Positions 50,384 through 58,627 of a DNA stretch of 58,627 bases are shown here, piece after piece. The notes under the pieces were generated by a model, which saw only the letters and a list, made by a program, of their open reading frames with translations, did no database searches and was not told the origin of the DNA. The position numbers and the translations under genes were made by a program. How positions within the stretch are numbered: position 1 is the first letter of the stretch; every line of letters starts with the position of its first letter. The stretch spans positions 1 to 58,627 of the forward strand of contig QXYA01000112.1 in assembly GCA_009887135.1 (NCBI GenBank). Reading direction: 5' to 3'. Origin of the DNA: Candidatus Poseidoniales archaeon (GTDB lineage Archaea > Thermoplasmatota > Poseidoniia > Poseidoniales > Poseidoniaceae).

Positions 50384-53300
50384 TCAAAGGAGATCGTCTA
50401 GGAATGATGTATCAATACCTGGGCTTGAAGCGTTTTGTTTGGTCCCAATATCCAAATCACTCAGTAAATCATTGTCAATAGGCGTTCGTACAGGGTTCAT
50501 CACTGGCATTGGAGGAATGTACTCTTGTCGATCAAGCGGTTGATTTTGGATACGATCTGCAGCTTGGAAGAGTGAACCAGTTTCAACAGGTGGTGGTGGC
50601 GGAACACCTGCATCTGGTGGTGAATTCCACGCGTCATCTTCTCCAAGTCCCCAAGTAGCAGTTTGAATTTCCCACTGCTTATCTTTTTGTGACTTCTTTC
50701 CTCTTCCACGAACGATAGCTACGAGTAGAATCAACGAGACAAAGACAAGTCCTGCTGCAAGCAGGTTTGGTGTGGTTAGGAGAGATTGGAAGTCTGTTCC
50801 ATCATTTGAATCATCACTGTCTACAACTCCATTTTCAACTGCATTAATCATCAAAGGATCCACAGATTGACGGACTTGATTGTCATCGAATGTTGTAACT
50901 GAAACGTACCAAGCGGACTTGTTGTTGAGTTCAGTAAACACTGTTGAGGTGATAACGAATGAGTTCGCTGTTAGCGTGTCGCCTACGAATGTTGCATCCG
51001 AGATGTCCATAAAGTCTTCATTGGATATATGGATTTGATACCCTTCAACACCGAAATCATTTGTGTGGTTCCATGTTACTAAGATGTCTGTTTCTGCAAC
51101 CCACGCTAAGGTTATCCCATCGATTGTCGGAAGGTAATTGCCCGGATCTGTAATCCCATCATCAACCGATTGTGATGAGACTACAGTCAGATCAGTCTTG
51201 TGTGCATTAGCAGAAGAATCAACAGCTACTACAGCAACCCAAGTTTCCTGTCCTGGAAGTACCGGGAGATCACCAGCAATAATCGTTAGAATAAGTGGGA
51301 ATTCCGGGAGTCTGTCAAGAGTCATAATTGGTGCATTTGGCCCATCAGAGCCAACGCCAACGCTTGTGAACGACCAGGATGCGGCATAGACCTCGTACTG
51401 ATAGATATCACTTGCAGTTGATAGTCCGAATTCAAGATCGAGTGCTGAACCATCATCCATCGGTCGGTCGCCGAGTACAATCTCATCAAGACGTGGAGGA
51501 GGTGTTGTATCCTCTAGGTTGTTGATTGGAATAACACTCGCAGATAATAATGAATCAACATAGACGTTTCCTTGTAAATCATGGACGGTGACGGTTACGA
51601 AGAGTTCGATTCCTGGTTGAATCAATTGTGGCGTATCTGCAGATGAGAATTCGTTTGTTTGGGAAGCATCTCCATACAGGGCAGTATTCAATGTTAATTC
51701 AATTGGATTCTTATCCTCGTCAATCCATTGCTTGTCGATAGAGATACAGCCACAGGTTGCAGGGTCGTCTCCATAGGCGTTCCATACGTAGGAAATATCA
51801 TCAACAGGTTTGTCGGCTGCCCAGACGATATAATGGCTGAAATCATCAGCAGAAGAAATTGACCAAACCACATCGATTGCAGTTCCATCATCATTTGCAT
51901 GATCGAATGCTTGAATATTCTCAATTCGAGAAGGAGGCATAGAGGCTCCATCTGAATTATCGAGTGGTGTTGCTTGAACGATGCTTACATCGTTTAATTC
52001 TGCATTCAACCATGTATCATATGCTACGACACCTATGTAATATTCAAGCCCGTTAACGAGTGGTAAATCGTCTAATTCCGATACAATCGTTGTGTTCTCT
52101 TGACAAGAATTGACTACTGTTGCTGGTGAGAATCCAGCGACTGAAGTAGGCTGCGTTACGAAGACAACCCCTGTAATCATGTAGACCGTGTAGAAAGCAC
52201 AATCCCCAGCATCGCTTGGGTCCCATCCGACAGTAATTCTTCCACCTTCATCTTCAGGTGTGTCTATTGCCCAGACATTTTCGAGTTTAGCAGGAGCTTG
52301 TCCATCATCGATACCACCGGTTGGAACGACTGGGCCAATGATTGTCGCATTCATGATGTCTTCTTGGCCACTAATATCGACACATGTGAATCCAAGCCAA
52401 TACGGCTTTCCAGCATCAAGATTTAGAATGGTAAGATTTCCTTCTGTTGGCATCACAGTGTAAGCAACAGACAAACCTAGGATATCGTTCATGGCTTGTG
52501 TCGATGTGTAGATTCGGGTTTCGAGAAGATCGAGTGCTGAACATCGAGCCCATTCAGTTTCTAAGTCGCCTTCTACACCACCATCAAGCGGTTGAGCAGA
52601 AGCCCAAATTGGTGGGGTCGGTACTTCGTTGCTGGTTGTAACTGGCCCAGCAATTTGACTTGGTAATCCGAAGCGTCCATTATCGTATTCAACGACCACA
52701 AGGGCATAATATTCAACACCGTCGACCAAAGGTACACCGTTGGCTGTTGTTACGTCAACCTTGAGTCGGCTGTGAAGTGATTCTGTCTTGTCGATGATTC
52801 TTCCAGCAAGATCGATATCGGTTGGTAGCGAGCCCCACGGACCTTCGTTAACATAGACAAGATAACGATTGAAGTCAGGATCATGGACAAGGGACCATTC
52901 GACGGTTAATGCTTCACCGCCATCATCAGGACGATCGTAAATATCTGCAATTTCAACAGGTGTATCCTTTCGTATCCAATCATAGACAAGTCGAACTTCG
53001 ATTGTTCCGTTACTTGGTGCTACGAGTTTAATCGGAACAATTCGAGTTCCGTTGATCAATTGGCCATTATTGATGGCTAATTGGAGGCTATTTTCCACTC
53101 CAGTTGTGTTATCAAGTTCCAGTACAGCATCGTATCTGAGTGTACTTGATTGAGCCCATACTGCCGCATTTGAGACAGGAGAAGTCATCACGAGAGGAAC
53201 TGTTTGGAACAAGAGTCCGTGCACACCTGCTACGCCAACAGAACTGTTGAGAGTTACAGGATTGTCTTGGGTAACAAGATCGATTTGAAGTCCTGGATGA

Positions 53301-56300
53301 GTCATATCAGTGATTTCCATGTACTGTGAATTAAATCCGATGTTAAGTGGATCTGCATATCGTACACTTTGCGTTTCCATTTCGTCAAAGGCAGTAGCTG
53401 GCGTCCATCCTCTCAAGCCAGCATCAGAAGTGGTCAGCCAGAAACCATTTGCCCCAACCGCAACATTGGTTGGGTTCTGTACGATTGCTGATTTGAGCAA
53501 TGAATGTGAACTTGTTTGCGCTTCAAGAATTGCCATTCCAGAGGCGCCCATGACCATCAAGTGCGAGCCATCACTGTCCATACGATAGATTGGCCAGCCA
53601 GATCCGAGTTCAAAACTTGCAAGTCCATCTTCGAATTCTCCGGTCAGGCCATCGTAGTGAACTAACGGTCCAACATCGGTTGCAATGTGAAGACCAGCGT
53701 AATCTGAGGCGACTGCCGTAATGTAGTTGGAAGGTAGTTGGTCGAATCGGTGCGTGGCAGCAACAGAATTTGACGATGTGTCAATGACAGTGAGACCTGG
53801 TCGTTCAGTTCCTGCACCATCATGTCCGAGAATCAACCATGTGCCTGCTTGACTTGTTGTGTAGGTTTCAATAGACCATACAGAATTTCCGAGCAAACCA
53901 TCAGCAGTCGTGTTTGTATTCATCGCACCTGTTGTTGGGATGTACTGAGTAAGGCCACTAGGACTTGCAATGTAGAGTGTGTTTGAGATATACCGAATGT
54001 CTTCTATGTTTGACGTTGGTAGTCCATCGGAGGTTGTTAACGGATTATCCCAGTCATTTGTCGTTAGATTCCAACGACCGATTCCGTTTTGTGTTGCGAT
54101 GTAGACATGAGAATTTGAGAAGGCAAATCCTTGGATATTGTCTGAAGGGAGTCCAGATAGGAGTTGGCCGTTTGTGAATTGCTGGGTTCCGATATCAAAC
54201 ATTTGAACACCGGCAGCAGTTGATGTTGTGCCGAGTAATCCGACGAAGAGCGTTGAAACACTGCCTGATTGGTACAGTGCGAGACCGTCTTGACTGTTGT
54301 GGACCGCTCCACTCTTCCTTTGCAACACGTTCGATGTCGTATCAAGGGTGTACATGCCGCCATTCTGAGTGGTAATGTAAATCATGTTCCCTTCCATAAG
54401 CATGGAGTTTACCTGGTTGTTGAAAGATAAAGACCAACCTTCGTTCCAGTCAATACCTCCACTGGAGTTGAATGTTCCCTGTAAAATACCGCCGGATCCA
54501 GCGCCAGGATTATTTCCGTTTACAGTGACTGAGTACGTTGAAACCCAGATACGAGAACCGTCGCTGACCATTGCTTCGATGTTACCACTGACCAATGCTG
54601 GCAATTCAAATTCAGTATTCAATCCAGTAGAGCTCAGTTTGTCGACGTGAGAGTAGCCACTCGCACCTCCTGCTTGCCCAATGAGCCATTCGTTTCCACT
54701 GTATTTGATCGATGTAACTGCAGTTCCAACCGATTGAACACTGGCCTGACCAGTAATTGGTCCAAGTGTTGAAATTGCTGCAAAACCTCCATTATCATCG
54801 TAACCGATTAGCAATTTACCGTTAGCATAACTGAATGCATCAAGCCATACTGGGTCTGTTGGAATTCCGTTTCCGTTCGATGTTATTTCAGCAATCCATG
54901 CAGATTGGACGGTATCGTATTTTGAAATTGGCAGATCGTCATCATCGTAGCCGACGTAGAGCGTATCAGATGGATCACAAGCAACTGCAGCAACTCGCCC
55001 GCTCTTGAGAACAGAGGTGGTAAACGAGCCTACAGCAGTTGTGTTTGCAAGGTCAATGTATGTCACGCCTCCATTGTTATTGAAGAGTCCAACATACAGG
55101 TAAGAGCCACATTCATTCATTGAGATAGGGTACCCATTTGGAATCCCGTTTTGACCAGTGGTGTAGGTTGTCCAGGTGCCCGATGCATCGAGTTGACCGA
55201 TTGTACCTCGCTGGAATCCACCCCAGCCTGCAAAGCTTGCAGAACCAACTACCAAGGTACTTCCATCAGTCCAAAGTTCTCCAATCCAGTCTCCCATTGC
55301 ACTTGGTAAGCCGTTACCAGGCGTCCATGCTGTTTCCCATTGGAAGGAAGACTCGTTGAATCGCTCAACACCGTCTTCGGTGGCAAACAGAATCAAACCA
55401 TCAAATTCGATAATTTCCCGAACTGGGAAAGAAAGTGTATCCCAAGAGCCAAGTTTTGTTCCGCTTGGGCTGTAAACTTCAAGGCCAATTTCTCCCCAAG
55501 AAATCCATGTGTGTCCAGTTGATGAGTTGAATGCTGTAACTCGATCAACTGAGCCTTCGGGCAAAACCGATGTATTCCAAGTTTGAGATACTAAGTCGTA
55601 TTGAGCGATTCCTCCGCTCCCTTCCTGGTTCCACCATTGTCCAGAAACAACGCTTGCGAGAAGTGTATCACCCACAATCGTCATGCCGACAACATCTCCG
55701 CCATTTTCGCTGACTTCCTGGCCAGCATCAAGTGGCGTAATCGCAGTAAAATTCCCAACATCAATGCCGTAAATACTGTCGCTGGATGTGCCTTGATGGT
55801 AGTACATGATGTATCCATACAGTGTCAAATCATACGGATCTCCATTGCCAACATAAAGGCTGTTTGAAACCTCGATGTCATAGGCTTCGGCACCGGTTGT
55901 AGTGTTGATCAACTGAAAACCATCTTCCCCGCCAATCCAGATGAACCCTGGTCTGATGTCTTCAATCATTCCAGTAACAAACTCATTTCCATTGTCAAGG
56001 ACGTTACTTGTTGTCCACGTTGTGAGCCATTGGCTGTTTGCTATATCCCACCGAGCTACACCGACTCCATTGAGTCCGATGTAGGCAATATCATCGATGA
56101 TTTCTACAACTGCATTATCTGTTTGAGAACCAGCATCCCATTCACCAACAACGCTGAATGAGGATTTTTCGATGAGTCCTACGCCAGAGAACGTTCCACC
56201 AAAGACAGTTGTACTGTTGACGCCAACAGCATATGTCGCCCAATTTGGCATACCATCGTAGACGTTGAGGCAGTCAGCAATGTTTCCTGAGAGATCGTAT

Positions 56301-58627
56301 TTGCATACGCCTATGTTTGTACCGGACCACATTGCATTCCCATCAAGCACGTAGTCAAAATGCTGAGAAGGGCGTTTTGTCCAATCACTGCGGGGTCCGA
56401 TTGTTGTTTCACTAACTGAGAATCCATCCCAGATGTATCCGGCAATATTGGTTCCAATCCACAAGTCGTTCCCGCTTGCTTCTAAGGAATAAATTGTATT
56501 TGTTTGCATGTTGGTTGTATCGGAATTAAGCGGAGTCAATATTTCCCCAGTCAGGATATTCTTTCGAGCAACCCCGTATCCAGACAGGCCCATGTGAACA
56601 ATATCTCCGACGACTGCGATAGGGGCATAATCAACACCATTGACGCCAGTCGATCCCCAAGAAGCAAGGAATGTATCGTTACTAATTTCGTATCTTAGCA
56701 ATCCTTCTGTCGATGCTACATAACATATGTCTGCATAAATTGCAAGTTGTCCAGTTAAACCAACCCCAGACTTCAGGAGTGTTGCAGAGCCTATGGCTGT
56801 TGCATCAGAATCTATTCTGTAAATTCCATTGGGTTGAACAACGATGATGTTACATCCAATCGAATCTCCACAATCACCTACAGCCGCAATATCGAGAACG
56901 TAATTGTCGGCAGCATCTGGTGAAGATGTAGAGGAACTAGGTGGGACATTTGCTCGGATAGTGCCGTTCTCGATCAGGAAGACTCCATCGTTAAGAGTTC
57001 CAGCAAGTATTGTGTCTCCTGCTAGAGCAAGGGCAGTAATTTTGTCTCCTAAGTCGATCGAGGTTAGCCAGAGCGAGTTTGCGATATCGAATCTATCGAG
57101 TTGCTCCGAAGTATATCCTGCAACGTAGAGAATTCCATCATGCTCGACTGCATCGCTCATTTCAGGTCCAGAGGGGCCACTGGCAATGACAATTTCTCGC
57201 TGCATTGTGCTTTGCATGGTGGCATCGATGAGAACAAGGCGACTACCATCGGTCATAGCATGCATCATCGAGGATGGAGCACGAGCACCACCTGGTGCCC
57301 AGGGCATCATCATGTTGGCGGATGTGTCAGTTAGGTTCATCTGGCTCAAATCGATTGAGGAGCCGAAAACGCCAGTTGAGAGATCGTAACGATGGAGTTG
57401 ATTTCCACTCATGATATGGAGTGTGTCTTGATGTGCTTGTGCACCGGAAACGGTATTCGATGCTAGCCAGTTCGCATCATTCCATGTTGCAAGCCAAAAG
57501 CCTGAGTTCCAGTTGAATCTTGCAAGACCGTTGTCGGGGGAAGAAAAGAGGAGTTGATTTCCTGCAGTCGTAATTTCTGTTATTTCGTTGCTGTGAAGAA
57601 CGTTACCAGAATTCCAAGAGGAAAGTGCTTGGTTGGTGGTTAGATCATATCGGTCTACACCATTATCGGTTGCGATGTAAAGGATATTGTTTTCCTCGTG
57701 TAGGTCATTGACGACACTTGATGTGGAAGCTGAAAGAAGAAGGTTCCAACTGGATGAACTTGAATCGAACGTGTACAAATCGCCGTTGGTATTTGCTGCA
57801 TAAATACCCGAATTGAGAACTTCAAAGGCTTCGATATCTCCTGCAGTGAAAGATGGTAAACCAGCACCTACAGTTCCGTCAGTCGCTGAGATCATCCTAA
57901 ATTCTGAAGGTTCTGTAAACGCCACGTGGAGGTTACCACTTGGTCCTATTGCTATGTCTGATATCGTTCCGAGTGCAGATTCAGCCTCAAGCAGGTCAAA
58001 GTCATAGAAATCAATGATTGCGGGATTGTTTGTGGCATCGAATACCAGAATGGTTTCACCTGTTGCCAGATACAGTTGCCCATCAACAGGATGCTGGGCA
58101 TAGGACGTGATTGGTATTGTTACCGGAGTAAAGGATGTAAGAGGATCAACTGGAGCAAGCGCTTCGAAAGCAAGTTCGGTAATCATTGCACCTGAAGGAA
58201 GCGTCCAACCGGCGCCACTAGCGCTGTTTGGAGAGAGCCGATCGGAATATGGATTGGCCCCATCAAAAGAGTCTGAAGCACCGAGAATACCCAATCCTCT
58301 CCAATCGAAGAGATTGACGCCAATGTCGTTGGCTACGAGGAGGGGTTGATCGATCATCAATCCATCAGATCCATTGACATGGATTTGGAGAGAAGCATTG
58401 GAGATTTCAGCACCAGGTGCGAACTCGAGGATCCAATCTGCAGTTGCTTGACTGCTGAGAATTGGATCTGAACCAATCGTGGCATTGAGTTGAACCCAGC
58501 CCGTATCATTACTGCCCGAAAGAGGCCACGAAATGACATCTTGGGTTTCATGAGCAGATGCCATTGGAACAGCGGCAAGTGCCAGAGACCAAGATGAGAG
58601 TAACATCAATCCAGTCAGAAACAACGC
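50384..58627 (-). CDS. Giant secreted beta-propeller/fibronectin-like surface protein, N-terminus cut by window edge
   Basis: More than 2740 residues are visible. The first 25 residues are the hydrophobic core and cleavage region of a signal peptide (LMLLSSWSLALAAVPMASA), and the frame stays open to the window end, so the true start is probably outside. Residues about 150-1850 are dozens of about 40-residue blades of the type 'lyiaT.nGv.Rwd..t..w....t..nGLps..v..i' (for example VYIATQNGIGRWNLTTNDW), forming several propellers. Residues about 1950-2600 have repeated fibronectin-like units with 'W....d.d...Y.vY'. A single membrane helix follows (LLAAGLVFVSLILLVAIV), then a Pro-rich cytoplasmic tail ending in TSFLDDLL. 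A cell-surface recognition role is inferred. Confidence 0.88.
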   Translation of the reverse strand, partial: ALFLTGLMLLSSWSLALAAVPMASAHETQDVISWPLSGSNDTGWVQLNATIGSDPILSSQATADWILEFAPGAEISNASLQIHVNGSDGLMIDQPLLVANDIGVNLFDWRGLGILGASDSFDGANPYSDRLSPNSASGAGWTLPSGAMITELAFEALAPVDPLTSFTPVTIPITSYAQHPVDGQLYLATGETILVFDATNNPAIIDFYDFDLLEAESALGTISDIAIGPSGNLHVAFTEPSEFRMISATDGTVGAGLPSFTAGDIEAFEVLNSGIYAANTNGDLYTFDSSSSSWNLLLSASTSSVVNDLHEENNILYIATDNGVDRYDLTTNQALSSWNSGNVLHSNEITEITTAGNQLLFSSPDNGLARFNWNSGFWLATWNDANWLASNTVSGAQAHQDTLHIMSGNQLHRYDLSTGVFGSSIDLSQMNLTDTSANMMMPWAPGGARAPSSMMHAMTDGSRLVLIDATMQSTMQREIVIASGPSGPEMSDAVEHDGILYVAGYTSEQLDRFDIANSLWLTSIDLGDKITALALAGDTILAGTLNDGVFLIENGTIRANVPPSSSTSSPDAADNYVLDIAAVGDCGDSIGCNIIVVQPNGIYRIDSDATAIGSATLLKSGVGLTGQLAIYADICYVASTEGLLRYEISNDTFLASWGSTGVNGVDYAPIAVVGDIVHMGLSGYGVARKNILTGEILTPLNSDTTNMQTNTIYSLEASGNDLWIGTNIAGYIWDGFSVSETTIGPRSDWTKRPSQHFDYVLDGNAMWSGTNIGVCKYDLSGNIADCLNVYDGMPNWATYAVGVNSTTVFGGTFSGVGLIEKSSFSVVGEWDAGSQTDNAVVEIIDDIAYIGLNGVGVARWDIANSQWLTTWTTSNVLDNGNEFVTGMIEDIRPGFIWIGGEDGFQLINTTTGAEAYDIEVSNSLYVGNGDPYDLTLYGYIMYYHQGTSSDSIYGIDVGNFTAITPLDAGQEVSENGGDVVGMTIVGDTLLASVVSGQWWNQEGSGGIAQYDLVSQTWNTSVLPEGSVDRVTAFNSSTGHTWISWGEIGLEVYSPSGTKLGSWDTLSFPVREIIEFDGLILFATEDGVERFNESSFQWETAWTPGNGLPSAMGDWIGELWTDGSTLVVGSASFAGWGGFQRGTIGQLDASGTWTTYTTGQNGIPNGYPISMNECGSYLYVGLFNNNGGVTYIDLANTTAVGSFTTSVLKSGRVAAVACDPSDTLYVGYDDDDLPISKYDTVQSAWIAEITSNGNGIPTDPVWLDAFSYANGKLLIGYDDNGGFAAISTLGPITGQASVQSVGTAVTSIKYSGNEWLIGQAGGASGYSHVDKLSSTGLNTEFELPALVSGNIEAMVSDGSRIWVSTYSVTVNGNNPGAGSGGILQGTFNSSGGIDWNEGWSLSFNNQVNSMLMEGNMIYITTQNGGMYTLDTTSNVLQRKSGAVHNSQDGLALYQSGSVSTLFVGLLGTTSTAAGVQMFDIGTQQFTNGQLLSGLPSDNIQGFAFSNSHVYIATQNGIGRWNLTTNDWDNPLTTSDGLPTSNIEDIRYISNTLYIASPSGLTQYIPTTGAMNTNTTADGLLGNSVWSIETYTTSQAGTWLILGHDGAGTERPGLTVIDTSSNSVAATHRFDQLPSNYITAVASDYAGLHIATDVGPLVHYDGLTGEFEDGLASFELGSGWPIYRMDSDGSHLMVMGASGMAILEAQTSSHSLLKSAIVQNPTNVAVGANGFWLTTSDAGLRGWTPATAFDEMETQSVRYADPLNIGFNSQYMEITDMTHPGLQIDLVTQDNPVTLNSSVGVAGVHGLLFQTVPLVMTSPVSNAAVWAQSSTLRYDAVLELDNTTGVENSLQLAINNGQLINGTRIVPIKLVAPSNGTIEVRLVYDWIRKDTPVEIADIYDRPDDGGEALTVEWSLVHDPDFNRYLVYVNEGPWGSLPTDIDLAGRIIDKTESLHSRLKVDVTTANGVPLVDGVEYYALVVVEYDNGRFGLPSQIAGPVTTSNEVPTPPIWASAQPLDGGVEGDLETEWARCSALDLLETRIYTSTQAMNDILGLSVAYTVMPTEGNLTILNLDAGKPYWLGFTCVDISGQEDIMNATIIGPVVPTGGIDDGQAPAKLENVWAIDTPEDEGGRITVGWDPSDAGDCAFYTVYMITGVVFVTQPTSVAGFSPATVVNSCQENTTIVSELDDLPLVNGLEYYIGVVAYDTWLNAELNDVSIVQATPLDNSDGASMPPSRIENIQAFDHANDDGTAIDVVWSISSADDFSHYIVWAADKPVDDISYVWNAYGDDPATCGCISIDKQWIDEDKNPIELTLNTALYGDASQTNEFSSADTPQLIQPGIELFVTVTVHDLQGNVYVDSLLSASVIPINNLEDTTPPPRLDEIVLGDRPMDDGSALDLEFGLSTASDIYQYEVYAASWSFTSVGVGSDGPNAPIMTLDRLPEFPLILTIIAGDLPVLPGQETWVAVVAVDSSANAHKTDLTVVSSQSVDDGITDPGNYLPTIDGITLAWVAETDILVTWNHTNDFGVEGYQIHISNEDFMDISDATFVGDTLTANSFVITSTVFTELNNKSAWYVSVTTFDDNQVRQSVDPLMINAVENGVVDSDDSNDGTDFQSLLTTPNLLAAGLVFVSLILLVAIVRGRGKKSQKDKQWEIQTATWGLGEDDAWNSPPDAGVPPPPPVETGSLFQAADRIQNQPLDRQEYIPPMPVMNPVRTPIDNDLLSDLDIGTKQNASSPGIDTSFLDDLL

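Noticed and set aside
50384..58627. Possible two-component sensor kinase
   Set aside because: The propeller repeats resemble regulator propellers, but no histidine kinase or receiver domain follows; instead there are fibronectin-like repeats and a membrane anchor.
1..58627. CRISPR arrays, insertion sequences, integrases or prophage genes
   Set aside because: No regularly spaced repeats, transposase motifs or phage structural genes were seen on reading both strands.

Overview
The window looks like part of a planktonic euryarchaeal chromosome, most likely Marine Group II (Candidatus Poseidoniales) or a close relative. That placement is an inference from gene content; no marker-gene tree was run. 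The archaeal core is clear: MCM helicase, a TFB-type transcription factor, GatE, two Pth2-type peptidyl-tRNA hydrolases, Trm1, a PAC2-family proteasome-assembly chaperone, an archaeosine-type radical SAM enzyme (RaSEA-like), an archaetidylserine/phosphatidylserine decarboxylase and tRNA-Arg(GCG). Bacterial-flavoured functions sit among them: a PabB-PabA fusion with PabC, an AddAB-like helicase-nuclease, and an ECF-type S component. There are also several very large secreted beta-propeller or FG-GAP proteins. Coding density is very high. Neighbouring genes commonly overlap by about 4 bp, and several convergent gene pairs overlap or nearly touch at their 3' ends.

Layout. 1-6.6 kb: a cut DEDDh exonuclease, small unknown proteins, a PKD lipoprotein, a HAD phosphatase, tRNA-Arg, a hotdog thioesterase and a pentapeptide-repeat protein. 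6.8-11.1 kb: a 1430-residue FG-GAP surface protein. 11.1-14.9 kb: a PAC2 chaperone, then a leftward operon of hydrolase, purM and trm1. 14.9-15.1 kb: a divergent, AT-rich intergenic region with an element closely matching the archaeal origin recognition box (ORB), directly upstream of mcm; this is a candidate replication origin. 15.1-23.5 kb: a rightward, tightly packed run of mcm, gatE, a propeller/DUF4430-like protein, an ECF S component, pth2, pth2 and a threonine aldolase. 23.5-28 kb: an unrecognised 740-residue zinc-finger protein, a thioredoxin-like membrane protein and a TFB. 28.3-36.9 kb: an addB-like/addA-like pair. 37-43.3 kb: a methyltransferase, proline iminopeptidase, a seven-repeat RCC1 surface protein, a coiled-coil protein, a decarboxylase and RaSEA. 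43.4-47 kb: a small membrane protein, a 654-residue membrane protein with two C-terminal EF-hands, a YchF/Obg GTPase and a zinc-ribbon membrane protein. 47-58.6 kb: pabBA, pabC and a propeller protein of more than 2700 residues that runs off the right edge.

How the genes fit together. Replication (candidate oriC plus mcm), translation (gatE, pth2, tRNA-Arg, trm1, RaSEA) and recombination (AddAB-like) are the main informational themes. Cofactor supply appears as p-aminobenzoate synthesis and a possible cobalamin or other vitamin uptake pair. The cell surface is represented by at least five secreted, membrane-anchored proteins. Two of them end in a similar Trp-rich cytoplasmic motif, which may mark a common interaction or sorting module.

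No CRISPR array, insertion sequence, integrase or rRNA gene was seen. No intergenic stretch exceeds about 300 bp. The longest is 27984-28277, described as a regulatory region.
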